DNA of 53,637 nucleotides from contig NZ_JAUSOO010000008.1 in NCBI RefSeq assembly GCF_030656115.1, positions 1-53,637 of the forward strand. The letters run 5' to 3'. The notes under the pieces were generated by a model that searched no databases, had not been told where the DNA came from, and was given only the letters and a program-made list of their open reading frames with translations. The stretch is from Hydrogenophaga sp. (GTDB lineage Bacteria > Pseudomonadota > Gammaproteobacteria > Burkholderiales > Burkholderiaceae_C). Both the position numbers and the translations under genes were made by a program. This document shows, one piece after another, positions 37,031 to 45,376 of this stretch; the first letter of the stretch is position 1; every line of letters begins with the position of its first letter.

Positions 37031-37569
37031 GGGTGCGTTTTGACGGGGGTATTGGCGCGGGGTACGTTCAGCGCCCATTGTCCATTGGACGCCGTTCCGG
37101 TGCTCGTGCCGAAGAGGGGGAAAAACGTTCGCGCCACGGCATCCACCCGCCCTGCCAACCCCTCCAGTTCCAACGAACAACCTCAGTGCCACTTTGGCGG
37201 GAGGGGCTGAGGCCACTTGGTGCCCGAAGCGGCGTGTGCTGGCGGTCCTGCCCGAGAGATCCCGAGCGGGCATCCAGGGTACGGACAGGTTGGTGCACTC
37301 CACACATGCCATACTTAAACGCCGTGCGCGCGGTTCTAGATTCTATTTTCCAGCCCGTTAATATTTGCCAGCCAAAAGGCCCTCTGCACTTGACTCACTT
37401 CAGAAACTTGTTGGTGCAACCGCAATTTTTCCCGTACCCGCTTGTGCGCCTGGGCATTCCGGCCAAGCTTTTTGTTCAACCACCGCCTGCGTTCGTGGCC
37501 CATCGCCATGCCGCCGGCGGTTTTCACGCAGCGGTCCGGCAACGGCGCACTTGACTTCGAGAGTCCACC
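37031..37569. other. Divergent intergenic region between the CheB-CheR and pilus operons
   Basis: No gene is supported in these 539 bases. An open frame runs upstream of the CheB-CheR start, but its translation looks non-coding. Visible structures are a short palindrome GTCCA-T-TGGAC (37080-37090), a hairpin TGCCCG-N12-CGGGCA (37249-37272) and an AT-rich patch (37330-37365) suited to a promoter. No -35/-10 pair meets consensus well, so no promoter is called. Promoters for both divergent operons must lie here. Confidence 0.5.
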
Positions 37570-39168
37570 TTGTCCTCCCTCTATCTTGAACATTTCCGCT
37601 TGAGCGAACCGCCGTTTGGCCTCACGCCCAACGGCAGGTTTTTTTTCGAAGGGTCTGCCCGCAGAGCCATTCTGGAGGCCTTGCAGCACGCGGTGCTGGA
37701 CGACGACGGCATCATTGTGGTGGTGGGCGAGGTCGGCAGTGGCAAAACCATGCTGTGCCGTGTGCTGGCCGATCGCCTGCCACGCGACAAGGTGGAGCTG
37801 GTGTACCTGGCCAACCCGTCCTTTGGGCCGGGTGAAATCCTGTACTCGCTGCTGGCCGACTGGGGTTTGCAGGCGCCCGCGGGCAAGCCGCCGTTGCTCG
37901 TCATTCAGGAAGCCCTGATGGAGCGCCATGCCCAGGGGATGCATGTGGTGGTGCTGATCGACGAGGCACAGGCCATGTCGCCCGAGTCGCTGGACGAAAT
38001 CAAGCTGCTCTCCAACCTGGAAACCTCGCAGCGCAAGCTGCTGCAAATCGTGTTGTTTGGCCAGCCGGAACTGGACCAACTGCTGGCCCTGCCCCGGCTG
38101 CGCCAGGTGCGAGACCGGGTGGTTCACCGCTTTGACCTCACGCCGCTCAACGACGACGATGCCTGCGCCTATGTGTACCACCGCCTGCGCCGGGCCGGCT
38201 GGCAGGGTGGGGCGCTGTTTGAGTCCAAAGCCTTGCTGCAGCTGGTCAAGGCTTCGCATGGGCGTGCCCGGGCCATCCATCTGCTGGCCGACAAGGCTTT
38301 GCTGGCCGCCTTTGCCCAGGGCGCGCAGCAGGTGAGCGCCAGCCATGTGCAGCGGGCCATTGCCGATTTCAAGCTGCTCGCAGCCCCCGAACGGCTGGCG
38401 GTGGGGCCGCGTGGCGCGGCTGCGCTCTGGAGCGGCCACGGCCTTTTGTTGGGCGTGGCAGCGGTGGGCGCGTTGTTGGTGCTGGGTATGGGGTTGGGCT
38501 ACGTTCTGAGCAAGACCCAACGGCCCAACCCGGTGGCGCTGGTGTCACCAACCCCGAACAGTCCCTCTGTGCCCGCCGTGACCGGGGTCGTGACGCCTGC
38601 TGCCGTTCTCGCGCCCGCCGTGTCGGCCCCGGCGCCGGATGCGGCGGCTGCACCCACGCCCAACCCGGCTCCGGTGGAGACATCGGCACCTTCGGCCGCT
38701 GCCTCGCCCGCCGTGTCGGTGGCGGTTTCTGCCCCACCCGCAGCCCCGGCCGCTCCCGCCGTGGCCTCCGATGCGCCCACCGGTGTTTCGGCATCTGACG
38801 ACCTGGCCAACCGCTACGCGCTTCTGCCAGCGGCTTTGCGCGACGGAGTGCTGCGCACCCGCCAGGTGTTTGACAACACGGCTGAAGACGGCTGGACCGT
38901 TCAGATCGGCATTGCCACCGACGTGCCCGCCGCCATGCGCCTGCTGAACAGTCTGAAAACCCAGGCACCCGTGTGGGTGCATGACCGCCAGTACGCCAAC
39001 CAGCAGACCCCCAGCTGGGCCGTGTATGCGGGGCTTTATGCGTCCCGCAATGAGGCTGCGCAGGCGGTACCCGAGTTTGTCAACGTGGCGGCCAAAGCCG
39101 GCCGGCCCATGGTGCGAAGCTTGCAACGCATCCGCACCGAAACCTACCCCGAGCGCGCTCCGTCATGA
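37570..39168 (+). CDS. mshM: MSHA biogenesis ATPase MshM (ExeA family) with C-terminal SPOR-like domain
   Basis: The 532-residue protein starts at a TTG (37570), giving MSSLYLEHFRLSEPPFGLTPNGRFFF, the standard ExeA/MshM start. An AAA ATPase fills about residues 1-275, with Walker A VGEVGSGKT and Walker B VVLIDEAQAM. One membrane helix lies near 285-308, then an alanine/proline-rich periplasmic linker, then a C-terminal domain (about 435-525; WTVQIGIATDVPAAMRLL, WAVYAGLYASRNEAAQAV) that resembles a SPOR peptidoglycan-binding fold. ExeA relatives remodel peptidoglycan so that the secretin can assemble. It heads the pilus operon, and its stop overlaps the start of the secretin gene. Confidence 0.87.
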   Translation: MSSLYLEHFRLSEPPFGLTPNGRFFFEGSARRAILEALQHAVLDDDGIIVVVGEVGSGKTMLCRVLADRLPRDKVELVYLANPSFGPGEILYSLLADWGLQAPAGKPPLLVIQEALMERHAQGMHVVVLIDEAQAMSPESLDEIKLLSNLETSQRKLLQIVLFGQPELDQLLALPRLRQVRDRVVHRFDLTPLNDDDACAYVYHRLRRAGWQGGALFESKALLQLVKASHGRARAIHLLADKALLAAFAQGAQQVSASHVQRAIADFKLLAAPERLAVGPRGAAALWSGHGLLLGVAAVGALLVLGMGLGYVLSKTQRPNPVALVSPTPNSPSVPAVTGVVTPAAVLAPAVSAPAPDAAAAPTPNPAPVETSAPSAAASPAVSVAVSAPPAAPAAPAVASDAPTGVSASDDLANRYALLPAALRDGVLRTRQVFDNTAEDGWTVQIGIATDVPAAMRLLNSLKTQAPVWVHDRQYANQQTPSWAVYAGLYASRNEAAQAVPEFVNVAAKAGRPMVRSLQRIRTETYPERAPS

Positions 39169-41045
39169 TTCCACGCCACCTCCCCGCACACCGTTGGTTC
39201 CGCTGGAGCCGTGTTGGCCGTATCCCCAGCCCTCAGCACGCTGAAGGTGCGGGGCCGGCCGCCGCGGTGGTGCCCGCTGGCCAACCCCGTGCGGGCGCCT
39301 GCGGGCCGCTGCAGACGCTCCTGTTGGCCGTGAGCCTGGCCGTGTCGGCCTGCGCAGCCCCGCCCCGAGAGCCCGGTTTGGGCCACCTGCGACCCGACGC
39401 CCAACCCCAGGGCAAGCCCCCCGAGCTGGTCGATGCGCCCCTGCTGCCCCCGCAGCCGCGCCCGGGCCGCACGAAGGCCGAGGTCTATTCGGTCAGCGTC
39501 CACAACCTGGCCATTCGCGACCTGCTGTTTGCACTGGCCCGCGATGCCCGGCTCAACCTGGACGTGCACCCCGACCTGGCGGGCACCGTCAGCATCAACG
39601 CCATTGACCAGACCATCACCGAAATTCTCGACCGCGCCGCCATGCAGGTGGACATGCGCTACGAAGTGGAAGGGCGCAACCTGTTTGTGATGCCCGACGC
39701 GCCCGTGCTGCGCCACTACCGGGTCGACTACCCCAACGTGTCGCGCGAGGCGCGCAGCAGCGTCAGCGCCAGCAGCAGCGTGGGCGGCAGCGGCGCGGGC
39801 AACAGCTCCAGCAGCTCAATGGCCAACACGTCCAACAACCGCTTCTGGGACACCCTCACCCAAAACATCCGGGATTTGCTGCGCGAGACCGACAAACTGC
39901 TGCCAGAAGGCACGGCGACCGCAGCCGCTCCAGCGGCCGCCGCCGGCACGCCCAGCACAGTGGGTGGTGGTGCTGTGGCCCCAGCCGCAGCGCGCTTTCG
40001 CGAAGCCGCCTCCGTGATCGCCAACCCCGAAACCGGGGTCATCTCGGTGCGGGCCTCGTTCCGCCAGCACATGCGCATCCGCGAGTTCATGGACCGGGTG
40101 ATGCTCAGCGCCGGACGGCAGGTGATGATCGAAGCCACCATCGTCGAGGTCAACCTGTCCGACCAGTACCAGCAGGGCATCAACTGGACGGTGTTCCGGC
40201 GTGGCCTGCCGCTGTTCCAGCTCGGGCCGTCGGGTGGCGACATGCCCTCTGGGGTGCCGATGAGCGGGGTCATTCCCAGCATGGCCGCCTTCACACCCTC
40301 CTACACCAGCGCCAGTGGACTCACGCAGATCAGCGCTGCGGTGCGCTTGCTCGAATCGTTCGGCAATACCAAGGTGCTCTCCAGCCCCAAGATCAGCGCA
40401 CTGAACAACCAGGCAGCCTTGCTGAAGGTGACGGAAGACATCGTGTACTTCACCATCGACACCAACTACGTGGGTGCCACAACCACCTCGGCCGGCACCC
40501 TGACCGTGACGTCCCGACCCAATACCGTGTCGGTGGGCTTTGTCATGAGCGTCATGCCCCAGGTGGGTGACAGCGACCAGGTCACACTCATCCTGCGACC
40601 CACCCTGTCGCGGGTGGCCGGCTATGTGAACGACCCCGCTGTGTCCATCAACCTGGCCCTGGCCCGAGCCAGTGGCTCCGATGTGCCCGAGGTGGTGAGC
40701 CGGGTGCCCCAGATCCAGACGCGCGAGCTGGAGTCGGTCATCAAGGTGCGCTCGGGCGACACCGCCGTGCTGGGCGGCCTGATGCGCGAGAACTTCACCA
40801 GCAACACCGACCAGACCCCCGGCCTGGGCAACGTGCCGGGACTGGGCGAATTGTTCAAATACAAAAGCCGCGACAACGGCAAGAGCGAACTGGTGATTTT
40901 TTTGCGCCCCACGGTGGTGACCGATGCCAGCCTGGGCGGTGACTACCAGGCGTTTGAGTCACACCTGAGCGAAGCCTTGCGCGCCATGCCCGACCAGGCT
41001 GCTTATCCGTCGGGCGCTACCCAACCCACCCGGAGGCAGCCGTGA
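39165..41045 (+). CDS. mshL: MSHA pilus secretin MshL
   Basis: The 626-residue outer-membrane secretin forms the pore through which the pilus exits. A lipobox (LAVSAC, Cys63) marks a lipoprotein. The N-domain has NLAIRDLLFALARDARLNLDV, an STN-like region. A serine/alanine-rich stretch (about 195-270) precedes the C-terminal secretin core: VMIEATIVEVNLSDQYQQGINW, VLSSPKISALNNQAALLKV, and VIKVRSGDTAVLGGLMRE. The ATG at 39165 overlaps the mshM stop as ATGA, but it makes the signal region 62 residues long. A GTG near 39267 would give a more usual length, so the start is uncertain. Confidence 0.92.
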   Translation: MIPRHLPAHRWFRWSRVGRIPSPQHAEGAGPAAAVVPAGQPRAGACGPLQTLLLAVSLAVSACAAPPREPGLGHLRPDAQPQGKPPELVDAPLLPPQPRPGRTKAEVYSVSVHNLAIRDLLFALARDARLNLDVHPDLAGTVSINAIDQTITEILDRAAMQVDMRYEVEGRNLFVMPDAPVLRHYRVDYPNVSREARSSVSASSSVGGSGAGNSSSSSMANTSNNRFWDTLTQNIRDLLRETDKLLPEGTATAAAPAAAAGTPSTVGGGAVAPAAARFREAASVIANPETGVISVRASFRQHMRIREFMDRVMLSAGRQVMIEATIVEVNLSDQYQQGINWTVFRRGLPLFQLGPSGGDMPSGVPMSGVIPSMAAFTPSYTSASGLTQISAAVRLLESFGNTKVLSSPKISALNNQAALLKVTEDIVYFTIDTNYVGATTTSAGTLTVTSRPNTVSVGFVMSVMPQVGDSDQVTLILRPTLSRVAGYVNDPAVSINLALARASGSDVPEVVSRVPQIQTRELESVIKVRSGDTAVLGGLMRENFTSNTDQTPGLGNVPGLGELFKYKSRDNGKSELVIFLRPTVVTDASLGGDYQAFESHLSEALRAMPDQAAYPSGATQPTRRQP

Positions 41046-42406
41046 GCGTGCTGCTGGACGCCCTGCGCCGCAGCGAGATGAGCCTCGCAGCGCCCACCGC
41101 ATCGGCCCCACCGGACCGGTCTGATGCGCCCGATACACTGACGCTTGGCCCGGGCCGGCTCCCCTCCGAGCCTTCCGATTCGCCGGTGTCGACGGCCCCC
41201 CCAGCCATGCCCGAGCAGCCTGAGCAGCCCGGGCCGCTGGACATGGGCACGGCACCTGCCGGTGCCCCCAGCCCTGCGCAGGCGGCGCGCAACCTGCTGA
41301 ACGCTTCGGGGCCCGCTGTGGCCCATTCCGCCCGCCAGCGCAAGCTGTGGCTGGGCGCGGGCGCAGCCGTGCTGTTGCTGCCCATGGCGGGCTGGCTGGG
41401 CTGGATGGTTTGGGAAGATGCTCAGCCCACCAGCACCCTGGCCTTGGCGCCCCCGCCGGATGTGCCCGCCCTCCCTGCGGGCGAACCGCTGCCAGACAAC
41501 GCCCCCCCCGCGGCGCCCATGCCTCCAGCCGGCGATGCGGCTGCCGTGGCTGAGCCGTCCCCAGCCGTGCCACTGGAAGCCCCCCGGGCCGTCGCAACCC
41601 CTTCCGCGCCGGCCCCTGCGGTTGCGGCCCCTGCCAAGGTGGAGCGAGCACCCGTTCAACCCGCCAGACCGGCTGCGCCCTCACCGTCCGCAGCACCCGC
41701 CGCGGCTTCGGCCTCTGCAAGCGCTGCAGCGGCTTCAACACCGACCAAACCGGTGGCTGCGCCGCCGGCCCGGGGCGCGGCGGCCCGTGCGCCGGTCGCT
41801 GCGCCGCCCACCGCCCAGCCCCTGCTGGTGCGTTCCGAAGCCAACCGCCAACTGCAAGACGCCTGGACGGCACTGGGCCAGGGCGATGCAACGCGCGCTT
41901 TGAGTCTGTACCGCCAGGTGCTTACCGAGCGCCCCGACGACCCCGACGCCGCCCTGGGCGTGGCGGTGGCGTTGCACCGGCAAAAAAACCTGCCCGAAGC
42001 CTGGGTGGCTTACCAGCGCAGCCTCAAGCTCTGGCCCGACAACGCCACCGCCCGCACCGGCTTGCTGGCCATCCTGTCCGAGTCCGATGCACAAACCGCC
42101 GAAAGCCGTCTGAACGAGTGGGTGCAGGCCCGCCCCCGCGACGCCGCCGCACAGGCCGCGTTGGGCAACCTGCTGGGGCGCCAATCCCGCTGGGCCGAGG
42201 CCTTGCCGTGGCTGGCCCGAGCCCAGTCGCTGGAACCCATGCAGGCCACCTACGCCTACAACCTGGCGGTGGCACTCGACCAGTCGCGCCGCTACACCGA
42301 AGCGGTGCAGCACTACCAACTGGCGTTGCAACTCGGCGGTGCGGGCGTGCCTGTGCAGCACATCAGCAGCCGGCTGCGCGAATTGGCCTACCTGGGCACG
42401 CCATGA
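41042..42406 (+). CDS. mshN: TPR protein MshN-like, MSHA biogenesis
   Basis: The 454-residue protein starts at a GTG (41042) overlapping the secretin stop. The N-terminus MSVLLDALRRSEMS resembles the cytoplasmic tail of GspB/MshN-type proteins. One membrane helix lies at about 101-123, followed by a low-complexity alanine/proline region (about 130-260) and then tetratricopeptide repeats (about 263-450; ALSLYRQVLTERPDDPDAALGVAVAL, AWVAYQRSLKLWPDNATART, AVQHYQLALQLG). Domain layout and place between secretin and ATPase match MshN, thought to couple platform and secretin in the periplasm. Confidence 0.82.
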   Translation: MSVLLDALRRSEMSLAAPTASAPPDRSDAPDTLTLGPGRLPSEPSDSPVSTAPPAMPEQPEQPGPLDMGTAPAGAPSPAQAARNLLNASGPAVAHSARQRKLWLGAGAAVLLLPMAGWLGWMVWEDAQPTSTLALAPPPDVPALPAGEPLPDNAPPAAPMPPAGDAAAVAEPSPAVPLEAPRAVATPSAPAPAVAAPAKVERAPVQPARPAAPSPSAAPAAASASASAAAASTPTKPVAAPPARGAAARAPVAAPPTAQPLLVRSEANRQLQDAWTALGQGDATRALSLYRQVLTERPDDPDAALGVAVALHRQKNLPEAWVAYQRSLKLWPDNATARTGLLAILSESDAQTAESRLNEWVQARPRDAAAQAALGNLLGRQSRWAEALPWLARAQSLEPMQATYAYNLAVALDQSRRYTEAVQHYQLALQLGGAGVPVQHISSRLRELAYLGTP

Positions 42407-44145
42407 GCACGCAGACCACAGCCAACCCATCGGCAGCGGTTCGCCGCCCCATGCGCCTGGGCGAACGCCTGCTGCAAATGGGCCTGGTCTCGGCAGACCA
42501 GATTCAGATTGCCCTGCTGGAGCAGCAAAAAACCGGCAAACAGATCGGCGACGCGCTGATCGCCATGGGTTTTGTCACCGAAGAGGCCATGCGCGAGGTG
42601 CTGGGCGCCACGCTGGGCCAGCAGACCATTCTGCTGCAGTCGGTGTTGGCCGAGCCCGAAGCGCTCAAGCGCCTGCCCAAAGACCTGGCCAGTCGCTTCC
42701 AGGCGTTTCCGGTGTCGTACAACCCTGAAACCAAAGAACTGGTGCTCGCCAGCCCCAAGCCCAACGACATCATTGCCGCCGACCAGATTCGCGCCCAGGC
42801 CGGCTTGGGGGTGCGCATTGCGTGGCGGCTGGCCAGTTCCGCCGATGTGCTGGCCGCCATCGACCAGTTCTACGGCTACGAACTGTCCATCGACGGCACC
42901 ATCCACGAGATTGAAACCGGTCAGATCGACCTGCTGGCTCTCACGCAAGGGCGGGGCGGCTACAGCCACCCGGTGGTGCGCCTGGTCGATGCCTTGTTGT
43001 CCGACGCGGTGCACAAGCTGGCTTCCGACATCCACTTTGAACCCGAAGGGCAGTTCTTGCGCATCCGCTACCGCATCGACGGCGTGCTGCGCCAGGTGCG
43101 GGTGCTGCATGGCCGTTACTGGTCGGCCATGCTGGTGCGCCTGAAGCTTGTCTCCAGCATGAACATTGCCGAGAGCCGGGCGCCGCAAGACGGGCGCGTG
43201 TCGCTGTCCATTGGTGGACGCACGGTGGACTTTCGGGCCGCTGTGCAGCCCACCATCCACGGCGAGAACTTTGTGCTGCGCGTGCTCGATGCCAAGCGCG
43301 GCATTGTGGACTACGACAAGCTCGGCCTGACCGAGCGCCAGTACGGCTTGCTCAACCTCATGCTGGCCCGTCCCGAGGGCATTGTGCTGGTGACCGGGCC
43401 CACCGGCTCCGGCAAAACCACCACGCTGTATTCGGTGCTCAACCACCTCAACACCGAAAGCGTCAACATCATGACGCTGGAAGACCCGGTGGAATACCCC
43501 ATCACCCGCATCCGCCAGACCTCGGTGGCCGACGGCAGCAAGATCGACTTCTCCGAGGGCATCCGCTCCATGATGCGGCAAGACCCCGACATCATTCTGG
43601 TGGGCGAGGTGCGCGACAAAGACACCGCCGAAATGGCCTTTCGCGCCGCCATGACCGGGCACCAGGTGTTTTCCACCTTGCACACCAACTCCGCCATCCG
43701 CAGCATTCCGCGTCTGAAAGACCTGGGCGTGGCGCCCGACGTGATCGCTGGCAACATCATCGGCATCGTGGCCCAGCGCCTGCTGCGCCGCCTGTGTTTG
43801 CACTGCCGCGAGCCGGTCGAGGTGGTCGCTGGCAGCCCCGAGGCCCGCATTTTGGGCGATGCGCACGCCGGCCACACCATTTACCAACAGCACCGCGGTG
43901 GCTGCGTGGCCTGCGACTACCAGGGCTACAAAGGGCGGCTGGCCATCATGGAGCTGCTGCGTTTTGACACCGAACTCGACGAACTCATCACCCGCAACGC
44001 CACCCTGGGCGAACTCACCGCGCACGCCCTGGCCCATGGTTTCATACCCATCGCCGAAGACGGTTTGCGCCGCGTGCTGGAAGGCATCACCAGCATCGAC
44101 GAAGTGGGCCGCGTGGTCGATCTCACCTTGCGCTTGACGCGCTGA
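42403..44145 (+). CDS. mshE: MSHA pilus assembly ATPase MshE with c-di-GMP-binding N-domain
   Basis: The 580-residue hexameric ATPase powers pilus extension. The N-terminal domain carries an MshEN-type motif at residues 18-41: RLG at 18-20, then Leu-Leu, Gly at 27, hydrophobic pair, and ALLEQ at 37-41. A second, weaker copy starts at 47 (QIGDALIAMGFV). The motor has Walker A GPTGSGKTTT at 332, an Asp box, Walker B IILVGEVRDKDTAEMA and a His box. A zinc site follows (CLHC at about 466 and CVAC at about 501). The ATG at 42403 overlaps the mshN stop; the open frame extends upstream but only inside mshN. Confidence 0.94.
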   Translation: MSTQTTANPSAAVRRPMRLGERLLQMGLVSADQIQIALLEQQKTGKQIGDALIAMGFVTEEAMREVLGATLGQQTILLQSVLAEPEALKRLPKDLASRFQAFPVSYNPETKELVLASPKPNDIIAADQIRAQAGLGVRIAWRLASSADVLAAIDQFYGYELSIDGTIHEIETGQIDLLALTQGRGGYSHPVVRLVDALLSDAVHKLASDIHFEPEGQFLRIRYRIDGVLRQVRVLHGRYWSAMLVRLKLVSSMNIAESRAPQDGRVSLSIGGRTVDFRAAVQPTIHGENFVLRVLDAKRGIVDYDKLGLTERQYGLLNLMLARPEGIVLVTGPTGSGKTTTLYSVLNHLNTESVNIMTLEDPVEYPITRIRQTSVADGSKIDFSEGIRSMMRQDPDIILVGEVRDKDTAEMAFRAAMTGHQVFSTLHTNSAIRSIPRLKDLGVAPDVIAGNIIGIVAQRLLRRLCLHCREPVEVVAGSPEARILGDAHAGHTIYQQHRGGCVACDYQGYKGRLAIMELLRFDTELDELITRNATLGELTAHALAHGFIPIAEDGLRRVLEGITSIDEVGRVVDLTLRLTR

Positions 44146-44158
44146 AAGAGCAACACCC

Positions 44159-45358
44159 ATGGCCCGCTACAGTTACCGCGCCATCAACGCCCTGGGCGAT
44201 GTGGTCAAGGGCGAGCTCAGCGCCCTGCACCTGCCCGACATGCAGGCCCAGCTCAAGGCGGCGGGCTTGTCGCTGATCAGCTCCAAGGAAGTCAAGCGCC
44301 GGGTCATCAAGCTCTCGGGGCTGCCCCAGCGCGAGCTGATCAACCTGCTGTTCCACATGCAAATGCTGTTGCGTGCGGGCGTGCCCATCGTGTCTGCCCT
44401 GGAAGATTTGCGCGACGGGGCCGACAGCGTGGAGCTGCGCCAGGTGGCCGCCAGCCTGATCGACCGCATCCAGAACGGCAGCACCCTGGCCGATGCCATG
44501 GCCGCCGACCCCGGCATTTTTGCCGAGGTGGTGGTGCACCTGATCCGCTCGGGCGAAGTCACCGGGCAGCTGCCCGAGGTGCTGGAGGCCTTGGTGCGCT
44601 CCCTCAAATGGCAGGCCGAGCTGGCCGCCCAAACCAAAAAACTGCTCATGTACCCGGCCTTCGTCACCATCACCATTTCGGGGGTGGTGGTGTTCCTGAT
44701 GGTGTACCTGGTGCCCCAGTTGGTCGGCTTCATCGTCAACATGGGGCAGGAAGTGCCCCTCAACACCCGCGCGCTCATCTGGCTGTCCAACGCGTTCGTC
44801 AACTACTGGTGGCTTATCCTGCCCGCGCCGGTGGTGTTGGGTTTGGCCGTATCGATTGCAGCCCGAACGAGTGAGCGGCTGCGTTTCCGGTTGCACCAGG
44901 CCTTGCTGGACTTGCCCGGTGTGGGGCCGGTGATCAAAAAAATCATCCTGGCCCGGCTGGCCGACAGCTTCGGGCTGATGTACCGCACCGGCATTCCCGT
45001 GATCGAAGCCCTGGGCTACTGCGAAAAACTCAGCGGCAGCCTGCCCATCCAGCGTGCGGTGGCCCGGGTGCGCGAACGCATTGCCACCGGCACCCCCATC
45101 AGCGATGCGTTTGCGGTTGAAAACCTCTTCCCTTCGCTGGTGGTGCGCATGCTCAAGGTGGGCGAGGCCACGGGCGCGCTGGACGATGCCCTGGCCAATG
45201 TCAGCTACTTTTTCAACCGCGACATTGAGGAGTCCATTGGCCGGGTGCAGGCGCTCATCGAACCCGTGCTCACCGTCACGCTGGGGTTGATTCTGGGCTG
45301 GATCATGCTGGCCGTGATGGGCCCGATTTACGACACCATTTCCAAAATCAAGGCATGA
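44159..45358 (+). CDS. mshG: MSHA inner-membrane platform protein MshG (GspF/PilC family)
   Basis: The 399-residue protein starts MARYSYRAINALGDVVKGEL and has the two GspF domains (about 65-190 and 270-390). Diagnostic segments are FHMQMLLRAGVPIVSALEDL, GEVTGQLPEVLEAL and MLKVGEATGALDDALANV. Three membrane segments are visible. It forms the inner-membrane rotor that MshE acts on. It follows mshE by 13 bases. Its stop lies inside a tandem 11-base duplication described at 45355-45376. Confidence 0.94.
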   Translation: MARYSYRAINALGDVVKGELSALHLPDMQAQLKAAGLSLISSKEVKRRVIKLSGLPQRELINLLFHMQMLLRAGVPIVSALEDLRDGADSVELRQVAASLIDRIQNGSTLADAMAADPGIFAEVVVHLIRSGEVTGQLPEVLEALVRSLKWQAELAAQTKKLLMYPAFVTITISGVVVFLMVYLVPQLVGFIVNMGQEVPLNTRALIWLSNAFVNYWWLILPAPVVLGLAVSIAARTSERLRFRLHQALLDLPGVGPVIKKIILARLADSFGLMYRTGIPVIEALGYCEKLSGSLPIQRAVARVRERIATGTPISDAFAVENLFPSLVVRMLKVGEATGALDDALANVSYFFNRDIEESIGRVQALIEPVLTVTLGLILGWIMLAVMGPIYDTISKIKA

Positions 45359-45376
45359 AGCTGCGATGAAGCTGCG
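45355..45376 (+). repeat. Tandem duplication of an 11-base start site, creating a minigene
   Basis: ATGAAGCTGCG occurs twice in a row (45355-45365 and 45366-45376). The first copy overlaps the mshG stop as ATGA, as at most other junctions in this operon. Translation from it reads ATG AAG CTG CGA TGA and ends at 45369, overlapping the second ATG, which opens the 499-codon gene. Confidence 0.9.
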
